A DNA stretch of 51,752 nucleotides from NCBI GenBank assembly GCA_024642245.1, contig JAHEBM010000021.1, forward strand, positions 1-51,752, read 5' to 3'. The position numbers and the translations under genes were made by a program. The notes below the pieces were generated by a model, which saw only the letters and a program-made list of their open reading frames with translations, was not told where the DNA came from and searched no databases. This stretch comes from Haliea sp. Its GTDB lineage: Bacteria; Pseudomonadota; Gammaproteobacteria; Pseudomonadales; Halieaceae. This document shows positions 20,401-30,857 of this stretch, in pieces; the stretch's first letter is position 1, and each line of letters opens with the position of its first letter.

Positions 20401-21015
20401 ATGGCCCTTATCATCCTTTTCAACAAACCCTTTCAGGTACTCAGCCAGTTCAGCGACGAACAGGGTCGGGCCACGCTGGCCGACTACCTGTGCGCGCCGG
20501 GGTTCAGGGCAGCTGGCCGCCTGGATTACGATTCAGAGGGACTGCTGCTGCTCACCAATGACGGCGCCCTGCAACACCAGATCGCCAGTCCCGCGCAAAA
20601 ACGCTGGAAGACCTACCTGGTGCAGGTAGAGGGCATCGTCACGGACGAAGCGCTGGAGCACCTCGCCACCGGGGTGGGCCTCAAGGACGGGCCCACCCTG
20701 CCCGCCCGGGCCAGGCGGGTGGAGCAACCGGCCTTGTGGCCGCGGGTGCCACCCGTGCGGGAGCGCAAGTCAGTGCCCGACAGCTGGCTTGAGCTGAGCA
20801 TCCGCGAGGGGCGCAACCGACAGGTCCGGCGCATGACAGCCGCTGTTGGCTATCCCACCCTGCGCCTGGTGCGCACGCGTATCGGGGACTGGTCGCTGGA
20901 GGGACTGGCGCCGGGCCAATACAGGCAGCTTGAAATTCATTTGCCGGACACCGCCCACAGGCCTGGCCGGCGGGTAAATCCACAGCAGTCACGCCGGCCG
21001 CGAAGGAGAAACTGA
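20401..21015 (+). CDS. rluE: 23S rRNA pseudouridine-2457 synthase RluE
   Basis: A 204-residue RsuA-family pseudouridine synthase; RluE of E. coli modifies U2457 of 23S rRNA. The catalytic Asp is Asp42 in [17 protein letters not shown], followed by the family's [19 protein letters not shown] and [18 protein letters not shown]. The ATG at 20401 is preceded by GGGAAG; open frame further upstream is not conserved. There is no S4 domain at the N-terminus, as expected for RluE. The C-terminal 20 residues are Arg/Pro-rich. The following gene order is that of E. coli. Confidence 0.92.
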   Translation: MALIILFNKPFQVLSQFSDEQGRATLADYLCAPGFRAAGRLDYDSEGLLLLTNDGALQHQIASPAQKRWKTYLVQVEGIVTDEALEHLATGVGLKDGPTLPARARRVEQPALWPRVPPVRERKSVPDSWLELSIREGRNRQVRRMTAAVGYPTLRLVRTRIGDWSLEGLAPGQYRQLEIHLPDTAHRPGRRVNPQQSRRPRRRN

Positions 21016-21016
21016 A

Positions 21017-21469
21017 GTGCGCGAATGGGTTCCACATGTCACGGTAGCCACGGTAGTCCAGGACAAGGGCCGCTACCTGCTGGTAGAAGAGCGGGACAAG
21101 ATCAGCGGCAAGCTGGTATTCAACCAACCCGCTGGTCACCTCGAGCAGGGTGAAACCCTGGCAGCGGCCGCACTGCGGGAAACACTGGAGGAAACCGGCT
21201 GGACTATCGCCCTGCAGGGGATCCTGGGCGTCGCGCTCTATACAGCGCCGGGTAATCAGCTTACCTACGTGCGCACGACATTTGTGGGCAAGCCCCTGGG
21301 CCAGGTGGAAGGCGCCTTGCTCGATGCGGATATTCACGCCACCCATTGGCTGCAGTACGAGGAAATCCTCGCCAACTCTGCTAGAATGCGCAGCCCTCTG
21401 GTGCTCGCCTCCATCGAGCAGCACCGCAGGGGCATTTGTTACCCTCTGGACCTTATTTACAGTCAATGA
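21017..21469 (+). CDS. nudJ: Nudix hydrolase NudJ-type
   Basis: A 150-residue Nudix hydrolase. E. coli NudJ removes phosphate from thiamin pyrophosphate precursors and nucleoside di- and triphosphates. The Nudix box is [20 protein letters not shown] followed by TGW, and the flanking [11 protein letters not shown] and FNQPAGHLE are typical of NudJ. It starts with GTG at 21017, one base after the rluE stop codon, with AGGAGA seven bases before it. Its stop overlaps the mnmA ATG (ATGA). The gene order rluE-nudJ-mnmA supports the name. Confidence 0.9.
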   Translation: MREWVPHVTVATVVQDKGRYLLVEERDKISGKLVFNQPAGHLEQGETLAAAALRETLEETGWTIALQGILGVALYTAPGNQLTYVRTTFVGKPLGQVEGALLDADIHATHWLQYEEILANSARMRSPLVLASIEQHRRGICYPLDLIYSQ

Positions 21470-22563
21470 GCCTGCATTCCACCAGTAAAGTCATCGTCGG
21501 TATGTCCGGCGGCGTCGATTCTTCCGTGTCGGCCCTGCTGCTCAGGGAGCAGGGTTATCGCGTGGAAGGACTGTTTATGAAAAACTGGGAGGAGGATGAC
21601 GGCACCCAGTACTGCACTGCCAGGGAAGATTTCGCCGACGCCCAGGCAGTAGCCGATGCGCTGGGCATCACCCTGCACGGCGCCAATTTTGCCGCGGAAT
21701 ACTGGGATAATGTGTTCGAGCACTTCCTCGAGGAGTACCGCGCCGGCCGCACCCCGAACCCCGACATCCTGTGCAACCGGGAAATCAAGTTCCGGGCATT
21801 CCTCGACTATGCGCTGACGCTCGGCGCCGACGCCATTGCCACGGGCCACTACGCTCGCCGCGGTGATGCCGACGGTAAAGGCACCTTGCTCAAAGGACTG
21901 GATCACAACAAGGACCAGAGCTATTTCCTGCACGCGGTGGGTCACCGGGAGCTCGAGAAAACCCTGTTCCCACTCGGAGGAATGGCGAAGCCGGAAGTGC
22001 GCAAGCTGGCACAGGCCCACGGCCTGGCCACCGCGAAAAAGAAGGATTCCACCGGTATCTGCTTTATCGGTGAGCGTCGCTTCAAGGATTTCCTGCAGCA
22101 GTACCTGCCCGCCCAGCCAGGCGATATCCTCAGCCTGGATGGCGAATGCCTGGGGCGCCACCATGGCCTGATGTACCACACTATCGGCCAGCGCCAGGGT
22201 CTCGGCATTGGCGGGCTTGCCAATCACGGCGACGCACCGTGGTATGTCGTCGACAAGGATCTCGAGCACAACGTTCTACTTGTTGCGCAGGGCAATGACC
22301 ACCCGGCGCTGTTCAAGCCCGCCCTGTATACCCGGGAAATCCTGTGGATAGCCGGGAGCGAACCGGACCTGCCCCTGTCCTGCACTGCGAAGGTGCGCTA
22401 CCGGCAGGCGGACCAGGAGTGCGTGCTGCGTCGCGAGGGCGGTGGTTACAGGGTTGACTTCACATCGGCACAACGCGCGGTAACCCCTGGACAGTCCGTC
22501 GTTTTTTACGTCGGTGACCGCTGCCTCGGTGGCGGTGTGATAGAACGGACACTCGACAAGTGA
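21466..22563 (+). CDS. mnmA: tRNA 2-thiouridylase MnmA
   Basis: A 365-residue ATP-dependent enzyme that puts sulfur on U34 of tRNA-Lys, -Glu and -Gln. The PP-loop is [16 protein letters not shown] (residues 11-26); the active-site Cys residues are in [12 protein letters not shown] and [14 protein letters not shown]-loop and C-terminal beta-barrel ([14 protein letters not shown]) follow. ATG at 21466 overlaps the nudJ stop; 30 bases of open frame upstream are ignored. The stop overlaps the hflD GTG. Sulfur is delivered by TusE in E. coli; no tus genes are in the window. Confidence 0.97.
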   Translation: MSLHSTSKVIVGMSGGVDSSVSALLLREQGYRVEGLFMKNWEEDDGTQYCTAREDFADAQAVADALGITLHGANFAAEYWDNVFEHFLEEYRAGRTPNPDILCNREIKFRAFLDYALTLGADAIATGHYARRGDADGKGTLLKGLDHNKDQSYFLHAVGHRELEKTLFPLGGMAKPEVRKLAQAHGLATAKKKDSTGICFIGERRFKDFLQQYLPAQPGDILSLDGECLGRHHGLMYHTIGQRQGLGIGGLANHGDAPWYVVDKDLEHNVLLVAQGNDHPALFKPALYTREILWIAGSEPDLPLSCTAKVRYRQADQECVLRREGGGYRVDFTSAQRAVTPGQSVVFYVGDRCLGGGVIERTLDK

Positions 22564-23207
22564 ACGGCGATGCCAGGCGCAGCAGGCTGGAACAGCAGAC
22601 CATCGCCCTGGCAGGCGTGGCCCAGTGCGCCCGCCTGGTAGACCAGGTATCCAAGACCGGCAGTTTCCCCATGGAGTTCCTGGAGCCGTCTATCAACAGC
22701 CTGTTTGCATTCGACGCCGACTCGGTTGAGGAGGTATTCGGCGGTATCAGCGGGGTGAAACTCGGGCTCAACAACCTCAGCAGCCTGCTCGCCAGCCGCC
22801 AGGCTGACGAAAATCGCGATGTGGCGCGTTATGTCTTTGCCATGCTTTACCTGGAGCGCAAATTCGCCGCGGACAGCGCCATGATGTCAGTGGTGCACAA
22901 CAGGCTGGAGCACGCCAGCTTCCGTGCCGAACATTTCGCCAATAACGTGCAGGATCTCTGTCACAGCGTTTCGGGAATCTACCAGGACACGCTCAGTAAA
23001 TTGACGTTCCGCATCAAGGTCAACGGCAGCGCGCAGCACCTGCAAAACCCTAAAAATGCCGACATTATCCGCGCGTTGCTGCTTGCGGGAATACGATCGG
23101 CCTTCCTGTGGCGCCAGCTGGGCGGGCGCCGCTGGAAACTCATCATGCAGCGTAAGCAAATGCTGAATGCCTCACAGCAACTGTCGCGCGGGCTTGGCGT
23201 GGTGTAA
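22560..23207 (+). CDS. hflD: HflD-like protein
   Basis: A 215-residue helical, peripheral membrane protein named for lysogenisation control in phage lambda, where it counters CII; its ordinary role in the cell is not settled. The family segment [18 protein letters not shown] near the N-terminus and the C-terminal [20 protein letters not shown] are clear. It starts with GTG in a GTGA overlap with the mnmA stop. It is followed 30 bases later by purB, the usual mnmA-hflD-purB order. Confidence 0.93.
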   Translation: MNGDARRSRLEQQTIALAGVAQCARLVDQVSKTGSFPMEFLEPSINSLFAFDADSVEEVFGGISGVKLGLNNLSSLLASRQADENRDVARYVFAMLYLERKFAADSAMMSVVHNRLEHASFRAEHFANNVQDLCHSVSGIYQDTLSKLTFRIKVNGSAQHLQNPKNADIIRALLLAGIRSAFLWRQLGGRRWKLIMQRKQMLNASQQLSRGLGVV

Positions 23208-24608
<1,401 letters not shown>

Positions 24609-24620
24609 CAGGGGTATATC

Positions 24621-25751
24621 GTGACCAACGGGGAGCTGAAATTCGACAAGGAAGCTTTCCTGGCACAGCATTGGCAGCGCAAACCGCTGCTGATCCGCAA
24701 TGCCATCCCCGCCTTTGCCAGCCCCCTGAGCGCCGACGAGCTTGCGGGCCTGGCCATGGAGGAGGACATCGAGTCACGCATCATCGAGAACCGCGATGGT
24801 CACTGGCAGATTCATCACGGCCCCTTTGGCGCCGGGGACTACCAGCGCGATACCCCGTGGACCCTGCTGGTGCAGGCCGTTGACCACTATATTCCAGCCG
24901 TGGCCGGGTTGCGCCGGCTGATGGACTTCCTGCCGCAGTGGCGCATCGATGATGTCATGGTCAGTTACGCGATCGACGGTGGCAGTGTGGGGCCGCATTA
25001 CGATAACTACGACGTATTCCTGCTCCAGGGCGAGGGCGAGAGACTGTGGCAGCTCGGCCAGTTCTGCGATGCTGAATCAGCGCTGCTGCCCCACGATGAA
25101 CTGCGCATCCTGCGCGACTTTCACTGCAGCGAGCAGTACCTGCTTGGCCCGGGCGACATTCTCTACGTACCCCCGGGTATCGCCCACTGGGGAATTGCCC
25201 AGGGCGAATGCACCACGTTTTCCATCGGCTTTCGCGCCCCCAGGATGACCGAGGTGGTATCGCGGTGGGCCGATCGCCTGCTGGAGGAGCTGGACCCTGA
25301 ACTGTTTTTCAATGACAGCCACATCGAGCCCGTTACGCGCGCGGGTGAGATTCGACCGCGGGACCTGGAACGGGTGCGAGCCCAACTGCAGGCTGCACTG
25401 GACCAGGAAATCGACAACCACTGGTTTGGCGAGCTGGTTTCCGAGCCCCGCTACGACTGCGAGACCGATGATGACGACTTTGCCGAAGCCCGGGCCCTGC
25501 TGGCATCGGGGCCGGGCTTCGTAGCCCTGGCTCCCGCGGCCAGAGTCGCCTGGCAGCAGGAACAGGGAGGCATCGTCGTATTTGTCAACGGCGCTCACCG
25601 GGTGTTCGGCGAGTCCGTTCTCGACTGCCTCGCGGTATTGTGTGAGAGTTGGCGGCTTCAGGGGCCAACGCTCGCCGCCGGACTTGCGCAAGCGGAAACA
25701 GTCGCCCTGCTCGATTACCTGCTGGAAAACGGAGGGATTTATGTCGAATGA
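24621..25751 (+). CDS. roxA: 50S ribosomal protein L16 arginine hydroxylase RoxA
   Basis: A 376-residue JmjC-type Fe(II)/2-oxoglutarate oxygenase (YcfD); in E. coli it hydroxylates Arg81 of ribosomal protein L16. The iron ligands are His126 and Asp128 in GPHYDNYDVF and His189 in PPGIAHWG. The N-terminal AFLAQHWQRKPLLIRNAI and C-terminal winged-helix region (residues about 250-376) fit the family. GTG at 24621 is preceded by GGGG. It overlaps the next gene by 11 bases. In E. coli ycfD also lies close to purB. Confidence 0.93.
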   Translation: MTNGELKFDKEAFLAQHWQRKPLLIRNAIPAFASPLSADELAGLAMEEDIESRIIENRDGHWQIHHGPFGAGDYQRDTPWTLLVQAVDHYIPAVAGLRRLMDFLPQWRIDDVMVSYAIDGGSVGPHYDNYDVFLLQGEGERLWQLGQFCDAESALLPHDELRILRDFHCSEQYLLGPGDILYVPPGIAHWGIAQGECTTFSIGFRAPRMTEVVSRWADRLLEELDPELFFNDSHIEPVTRAGEIRPRDLERVRAQLQAALDQEIDNHWFGELVSEPRYDCETDDDDFAEARALLASGPGFVALAPAARVAWQQEQGGIVVFVNGAHRVFGESVLDCLAVLCESWRLQGPTLAAGLAQAETVALLDYLLENGGIYVE

Positions 25752-26226
25752 GTTCCTGACCGGTATAGCCTATCCCCACCCCTTCGATGACCTCGCGGTG
25801 CAGTTGTGCGAGTCCGCCGCCCGGGAAATCTGCATTCTCAGCCCGCGGCTTGATCACGAGGCTTTCGACAATCCCGACCTGGTCGATGCCATTGGCGTGC
25901 TGGTGCGCAGCAGCCGCCAGACGCGGGTGAGGATACTGGTATCCGATGCCAGGGCACTGGTGACACGCGGGCACAGGCTACTGCAGCTGGCCCGGCGCCT
26001 GCCCAGCCTGGTGCAGATCCGGAAACTGGCCGAGCACCCGCAGTGGAAGGGAGAAACCATCGTTATCTGCGACCGGGACGGGGTGCTCTACAAGCCCGCG
26101 GACAGCGACCACGACAGCTTCTACGAACCCTCTTCCAGGGCCTCCACCCGACGCCATCTCGAGCTGTTTGAGGAACTTTGGCGGCACAGCGTGCAGGATG
26201 TCGAACTGCGCTCACTGTCATTGTAG
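25741..26226 (+). CDS. DUF7931-like conserved protein
   Basis: A 161-residue protein of unknown function. The pattern with a Cys-Ile-Leu-Ser-Pro-Arg strand (residues about 29-34), RVRILVSDARALVTRGHRLL and a late DRDGVLYKPADSDHDSFYEP resembles the DUF7931 domain that in Pseudomonas follows a GNAT acetyltransferase domain; no GNAT domain is present here. The fold hints at a phospholipase D-like half without HKD residues, which is a guess. GGAGG is five bases before the ATG, and the ORF overlaps roxA by 11 bases, so the two are coupled. No membrane segment or signal peptide. Confidence 0.7.
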   Translation: MSNEFLTGIAYPHPFDDLAVQLCESAAREICILSPRLDHEAFDNPDLVDAIGVLVRSSRQTRVRILVSDARALVTRGHRLLQLARRLPSLVQIRKLAEHPQWKGETIVICDRDGVLYKPADSDHDSFYEPSSRASTRRHLELFEELWRHSVQDVELRSLSL

Positions 26227-26244
26227 GCGTGACGTGAGCCGGGA

Positions 26245-27627
26245 ATGACAAAAGCGGTACACCTGGATGACCTGCCCTACCAGCGCGACAGTTGTGAATT
26301 ATTTGAGCGTATCCGGGACCTGCCCGGTGCGGCCCTGCTCGACAGCAGTTTCCCACACTCCAGTGCAGGTCGTTACGACATACTTGCCGCCCTGCCGGTG
26401 GATTCATTTCCCGCCCTGCCAAGCGGTGCCAGCCAGTCGCGCAGCCGGGAGTTCTTTGCAGAGCTGGACCAGTATCACCAGGAGCACTACGCCGGCATAC
26501 AACCTGTCTCCCAGGACATCCCGTTTTGCGGTGGCATCCTTGGCTATATCGGGTATGACTGCGGCAACAGCCTCCACAGGATCGACGCCCGGCCCGGCAC
26601 CTCGCGCGCAACGGGCGATTTTCCGGGCTTGCAGCTGCAGGTCTATAACTGGTGCGTTATCCAGGACCACCTTTTGCGCCGCGCGACCCTGGTTACCCAG
26701 CCGGGTGTGGCAGCCGCCACGCGACTGGACTTGCTGGCCCGGTTGCGCCAGGGGGCACCGCGGGGTGGGCATGCGTTCAGGCTGCACGGGAAATTTGAAT
26801 CCAACTTTACAGCGGCAGCTTATCAGTCCGCCTTCGAGCGCATCCAGGGCTATATCCAGGCCGGCGACTGTTACCAGGTCAACCTGGCCCAGCGTTTCAG
26901 GGCGGCTTTTGACGGCGACCCCTGGCATGCGTACCGGGCACTGCGCCCGGTGGCGGCAGCCCCGTTTTCCGCCTTTCTTTCGCTGGCGGATGGCGGCGCG
27001 GTACTGAGCCTCTCGCCGGAGCGTTTTCTGTCGCTGCACGGGCACCACGTGGAAACGGCCCCGATCAAGGGCACCCGACCCCGCCACGAGGACGCGATCG
27101 CAGACCGGCTTGCCGTGCGAGAACTACGCGCATCACAAAAGGACCGGGCAGAAAACCTGATGATTGTCGACCTGCTGCGCAATGACCTCGGGCGCAACTG
27201 CGTGCCGGGCAGCATTCACGTGGACCGCCTGTTTGAAGTCCACAGTACCGCTACCGTACATCACATGGTCAGCACCATCAGCGGGGAGCTGCGGGCGGAT
27301 TGCAACGCGGCACAGCTGTTGCGGGACAGTTTCCCCGGCGGGTCCATTACCGGCGCCCCGAAACGGCGCGCAATGGAGATTATTGCCGAGCTGGAACCGG
27401 ACCCGCGGCAGGTCTACTGCGGCACCCTGCTCTATATCAGCGCGGATGGGCGTATGGACAGCAATATCGCAATCCGTACCCTGCTGTGCCACCGCGGCCA
27501 GATACAGTGCTGGGCCGGGGGGGGCATTGTTGCGGACTCGCAATGGGAACAGGAATACCAGGAAACCTGGGACAAGGTGGGGAAGTTCCTAGAAATACTG
27601 GAGGAAATGGGCCCCGCCGGTATTTAA
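26245..27627 (+). CDS. pabB: Aminodeoxychorismate synthase component I
   Basis: A 460-residue chorismate-utilising enzyme that, with the PabA amidotransferase, makes 4-amino-4-deoxychorismate for folate. The catalytic Lys is Lys275 in APIKGTRPRHED, the equivalent of Lys274 in E. coli PabB. Other signatures are GDCYQVNLAQRF, VDLLRNDLGRNCVPGS, VHHMVSTISGEL and SFPGGSITGAPKRRAMEII. The N-terminal half keeps the TrpE/PabB fold with GGILGYIGYDCGN. pabA and pabC are not present. In Pseudomonas it is next to thrH; here a small gene lies between. Confidence 0.95.
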   Translation: MTKAVHLDDLPYQRDSCELFERIRDLPGAALLDSSFPHSSAGRYDILAALPVDSFPALPSGASQSRSREFFAELDQYHQEHYAGIQPVSQDIPFCGGILGYIGYDCGNSLHRIDARPGTSRATGDFPGLQLQVYNWCVIQDHLLRRATLVTQPGVAAATRLDLLARLRQGAPRGGHAFRLHGKFESNFTAAAYQSAFERIQGYIQAGDCYQVNLAQRFRAAFDGDPWHAYRALRPVAAAPFSAFLSLADGGAVLSLSPERFLSLHGHHVETAPIKGTRPRHEDAIADRLAVRELRASQKDRAENLMIVDLLRNDLGRNCVPGSIHVDRLFEVHSTATVHHMVSTISGELRADCNAAQLLRDSFPGGSITGAPKRRAMEIIAELEPDPRQVYCGTLLYISADGRMDSNIAIRTLLCHRGQIQCWAGGGIVADSQWEQEYQETWDKVGKFLEILEEMGPAGI

Positions 27628-27637
27628 CCCCGCCGGT

Positions 27638-27653
27638 GCCCGGCCTGCCGGGC
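27638..27653. repeat. Perfect 7-bp inverted repeat after pabB
   Basis: GCCCGGC-CT-GCCGGGC lies 11 bases after the pabB stop in a 93-base convergent gap that also has two CCCGGG palindromes. No T run follows on either strand, so it is not a standard intrinsic terminator. Confidence 0.5.
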
Positions 27654-27720
27654 GCGGCAGCCCGGGATCGCTGGCTGCAGCACCCGGGTGATCAGCGGGG
27701 CTCGCGGGCCGCCAACGTGA

Positions 27721-28080
27721 TCAGTCCTCCGACTGGATCTTGTTTCCATCCCGGTCACGGTCCTGGTCGCGGTCACGGTCCTGATCCCGGTCCTTGTCCT
27801 GGCCTGCTCCCTTGTTTTTTTGCTTATTTTTGTCCTTGTGCTTTTTATCCTTGTGCTTTTTTTCCTTGTTCCCGGGGGACTTCTCGTCCTGCTGGTCCTG
27901 CAGGTTCTTACTCCCGGCCCGGTCATTATTCTTGTCGCGCATCTCGTTGCGGTGTTCCTCGATCTGCTGTTCAGTGGGCTTCGCGCCCTGCCCGGCCCAC
28001 TCGGGCTTATCGCCCCAGGCCAGGCCACTGGATAAGCCAATTGCGGTACACAGCACCCATAGTCTCTTTGAATTTGCCAT
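27721..28080 (-). CDS. Secreted Lys/Asp-rich low-complexity protein
   Basis: A 119-residue hypothetical protein. It has a signal peptide (residues 1-23, cleavage near LAWG-DKP), a Glu/Lys/Gln-rich middle, a Lys/His-rich block (KEKKHKDKKHKDKNKQKNKG) and an Asp/Arg block with DQDRDR hexapeptides ending in DRDRDGNKIQSED. That end resembles an EF-hand calcium loop (Asp at 1, 3 and 5, Gly at 6, Glu at 12). AGGAGA lies before the ATG. The hydrophilic tail suggests a disordered, possibly ion-binding periplasmic protein; no function can be assigned. It is on the same strand as thrH, 12 bases downstream, so it probably shares its transcript. Confidence 0.7.
   Translation of the reverse strand: MANSKRLWVLCTAIGLSSGLAWGDKPEWAGQGAKPTEQQIEEHRNEMRDKNNDRAGSKNLQDQQDEKSPGNKEKKHKDKKHKDKNKQKNKGAGQDKDRDQDRDRDQDRDRDGNKIQSED
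27751..27786 (-). repeat. Tandem 18-bp repeat coding for DQDRDR
   Basis: Two 18-bp units differ at two positions (27751-27768 and 27769-27786) and code for DQDRDR twice; a truncated third copy lies at 27787-27798. The unit suggests recent duplication, so the copy number may vary between strains. Confidence 0.75.
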
Positions 28081-28092
28081 GCTCGATATCTC

Positions 28093-28710
28093 CTAAAGGG
28101 TCAACGTACGGTTACTGGCGCCAACGAATGCCGCCTTGAGTTCCTCCAGGGTGTCTACCGACTTGAACTGGGGGAATTCATCAATCACATTTTGGGGGGC
28201 ATGGATCAGGAAGCCCACATCGGCCTCCCCGAGCATGGTAGTGTCATTATAGGAATCGCCGGCGGCGATGACCCGGTAATTCAGGCTGTGAAGTGCCTTC
28301 ACCGAGGCGCGCTTGGGATCCTTCTGGCGCAACTTGTAATCCACTACCCGGCCACTGTCATCGGTGATAAGGCGATGGCAGAAAAGCGTCGGCCATTTCA
28401 GCTGCCGCATCAATGGCTCGGAAAATTCATAAAAGGTATCCGACAGGATAATCACCTGGAAACGTTCCCTCAGCCAATCGACGAAATCAATGGCGCCGGG
28501 CAGGGGCGCCAGCGTACCGATCACTTCCTGTATGTCGCCGATTTTCAGATTGTGCTGGTCGAGCAGGCCCAGGCGCTGCCTCATCAGGACATCGTAGTCT
28601 GGAATATCCCGGGTGGTTGCGCGCAGCTCCGCAATACCGGTACGCTCGGCAAACGCAATCCATATCTCGGGGACAAGCACCCCCTCCAGGTCCAGGCAGG
28701 CCAGTTCCAT
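28093..28710 (-). CDS. thrH: Bifunctional phosphoserine phosphatase/homoserine phosphotransferase ThrH
   Basis: A 205-residue HAD-superfamily enzyme. ThrH of Pseudomonas moves phosphate from phosphoserine to homoserine and can act as a phosphoserine phosphatase, linking serine and threonine synthesis. The nucleophile Asp7 is in CLDLEGVLVPEIW; motif II is ILSDTFYEFSEPLM, and motifs III and IV are RQKDPKR and AAGDSYNDTTML. It is almost collinear with the Pseudomonas protein from end to end. GGAGA precedes the ATG. Neighbours are the small Asp-rich gene downstream and cysB upstream; cysH, which I recall in this spot in Pseudomonas, is missing. Confidence 0.95.
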   Translation of the reverse strand: MELACLDLEGVLVPEIWIAFAERTGIAELRATTRDIPDYDVLMRQRLGLLDQHNLKIGDIQEVIGTLAPLPGAIDFVDWLRERFQVIILSDTFYEFSEPLMRQLKWPTLFCHRLITDDSGRVVDYKLRQKDPKRASVKALHSLNYRVIAAGDSYNDTTMLGEADVGFLIHAPQNVIDEFPQFKSVDTLEELKAAFVGASNRTLTL

Positions 28711-28807
28711 TCACTATCTCCTTGGGTGGTCGGGCGTTTAAAGCGCCACAATCTAGTGCAGTGCTGCCCGGGGCACAACCCCCCGCAGCTGTCGTGGGAA
28801 TGAAATT

Positions 28808-29871
<1,064 letters not shown>

Positions 29872-29890
29872 ACCAGCCCGGATTGCCCAA

Positions 29891-30790
29891 TCAGATGTTG
29901 GCAATTCCATGGGGTACGTGGCCGGTTGCAATATGGGGACTGGCGGAGGCGCAGTGGGCCGGCTGGTCATCGAAGAAGACATCCGCCTGGTAGGCTCGCA
30001 GGAACTCTGTCTTGTTCAGTCCGCCGAGGAAAATCGACTCGTCTATGCGAATATTCCAGGCCCGCAGCGTGCGAATAACCCGCTCGTGGGCAGGGGCCGA
30101 CCTGGCGGTTACCAGGGCCGTTCGAATGGGCGCCTCGCTGGCCGGAAATGCCTGTTGCAAGCGTTGCAGTGCGGCCAGGAACGGTTTGAACGGACCCCCG
30201 GCAAGCGGCTCCCGGGCAGCGGCTTTTTCGCTGGCGGTGAAGGCCTCCAGGCCTTCGGTCTTGTAGACACGTTCGGCCTCGTCGGAAAAGATCACCGCAT
30301 CGCCGTCGAAGGCGAAACGCAGCTGGTCACTGTCCGAGCCACCTCCCTTGCTTGACACCAGCGTCGCCGCGGCGACTCCGCAGTCCAGGGCGTACCGCAC
30401 GTCCTCGGCCTCGTTTGACAGGAACAACTGGCAACCAAAGGCGTTGATGTAGCGCCAGGGGCTCTGGCCGCCACAGAAGGCAGCCCGGTTTATGGCAAGG
30501 TCGTAATGCTGGATCGAGTTGAACACCCGCAGCCCGGTATCGGCGCTGTTGCGGGACAGCAGCACGACCTCCACCCGGGACTCCTCCCCCAGGCGATCAT
30601 TGAGACGCAGTAATTTATGCACCAGCGGGAAGGCTTCCCCGGGCTCCAGCGGCTCTTCCTCCCGGGCCACCTGGTAGGCCGAATACGCTTCGAGCCCTTC
30701 ACTTTCATACACGCAGTGACTCTCGTCCAGGTTGAACAGCGCCCGCGATGAAATAGCAATGACCAGTCGGTCTTCGAGATTTTTTGGCAT
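29891..30790 (-). CDS. 5'-nucleotidase (cytosolic type I family)
   Basis: A 299-residue protein of the cytosolic 5'-nucleotidase family (pfam 5_nucleotid), which dephosphorylates nucleoside monophosphates. The family pattern is visible in VIAISSRALFNLDESH at the start, EVVLLSRNSADTGLRVFNSI, AFCGGQSPWRYINAFGCQLF and the C-terminal FFDDQPAHCASAS. There is no signal peptide. It is transcribed after the acetyl-CoA hydrolase-like gene but is separated from it by a 9-bp GC hairpin. The exact substrate is not known. Confidence 0.88.
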   Translation of the reverse strand: MPKNLEDRLVIAISSRALFNLDESHCVYESEGLEAYSAYQVAREEEPLEPGEAFPLVHKLLRLNDRLGEESRVEVVLLSRNSADTGLRVFNSIQHYDLAINRAAFCGGQSPWRYINAFGCQLFLSNEAEDVRYALDCGVAAATLVSSKGGGSDSDQLRFAFDGDAVIFSDEAERVYKTEGLEAFTASEKAAAREPLAGGPFKPFLAALQRLQQAFPASEAPIRTALVTARSAPAHERVIRTLRAWNIRIDESIFLGGLNKTEFLRAYQADVFFDDQPAHCASASPHIATGHVPHGIANI

Positions 30791-30810
30791 GGCGCAAGAA
30801 TACCGAGTTG

Positions 30811-30847
30811 TCGGGGCGGGTACCAGTGCTCCAGGCGGCCGCCCCGA
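30811..30847. repeat. 9-bp perfect inverted repeat between ACH-like gene and nucleotidase
   Basis: TCGGGGCGG (30811-30819) and CCGCCCCGA (30839-30847) are separated by 19 bases and lie 11 bases beyond the stop of the acetyl-CoA hydrolase-like gene. There is no T tail. It could be an attenuator or an mRNA 3' end structure. Confidence 0.6.
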
Positions 30848-30857
30848 TTACCAGCGG

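Noticed and set aside
27751..27798. CRISPR-like short repeats
   Set aside because: The 18-bp units are adjacent, in frame and coding, with no spacers. They are a coding tandem repeat.
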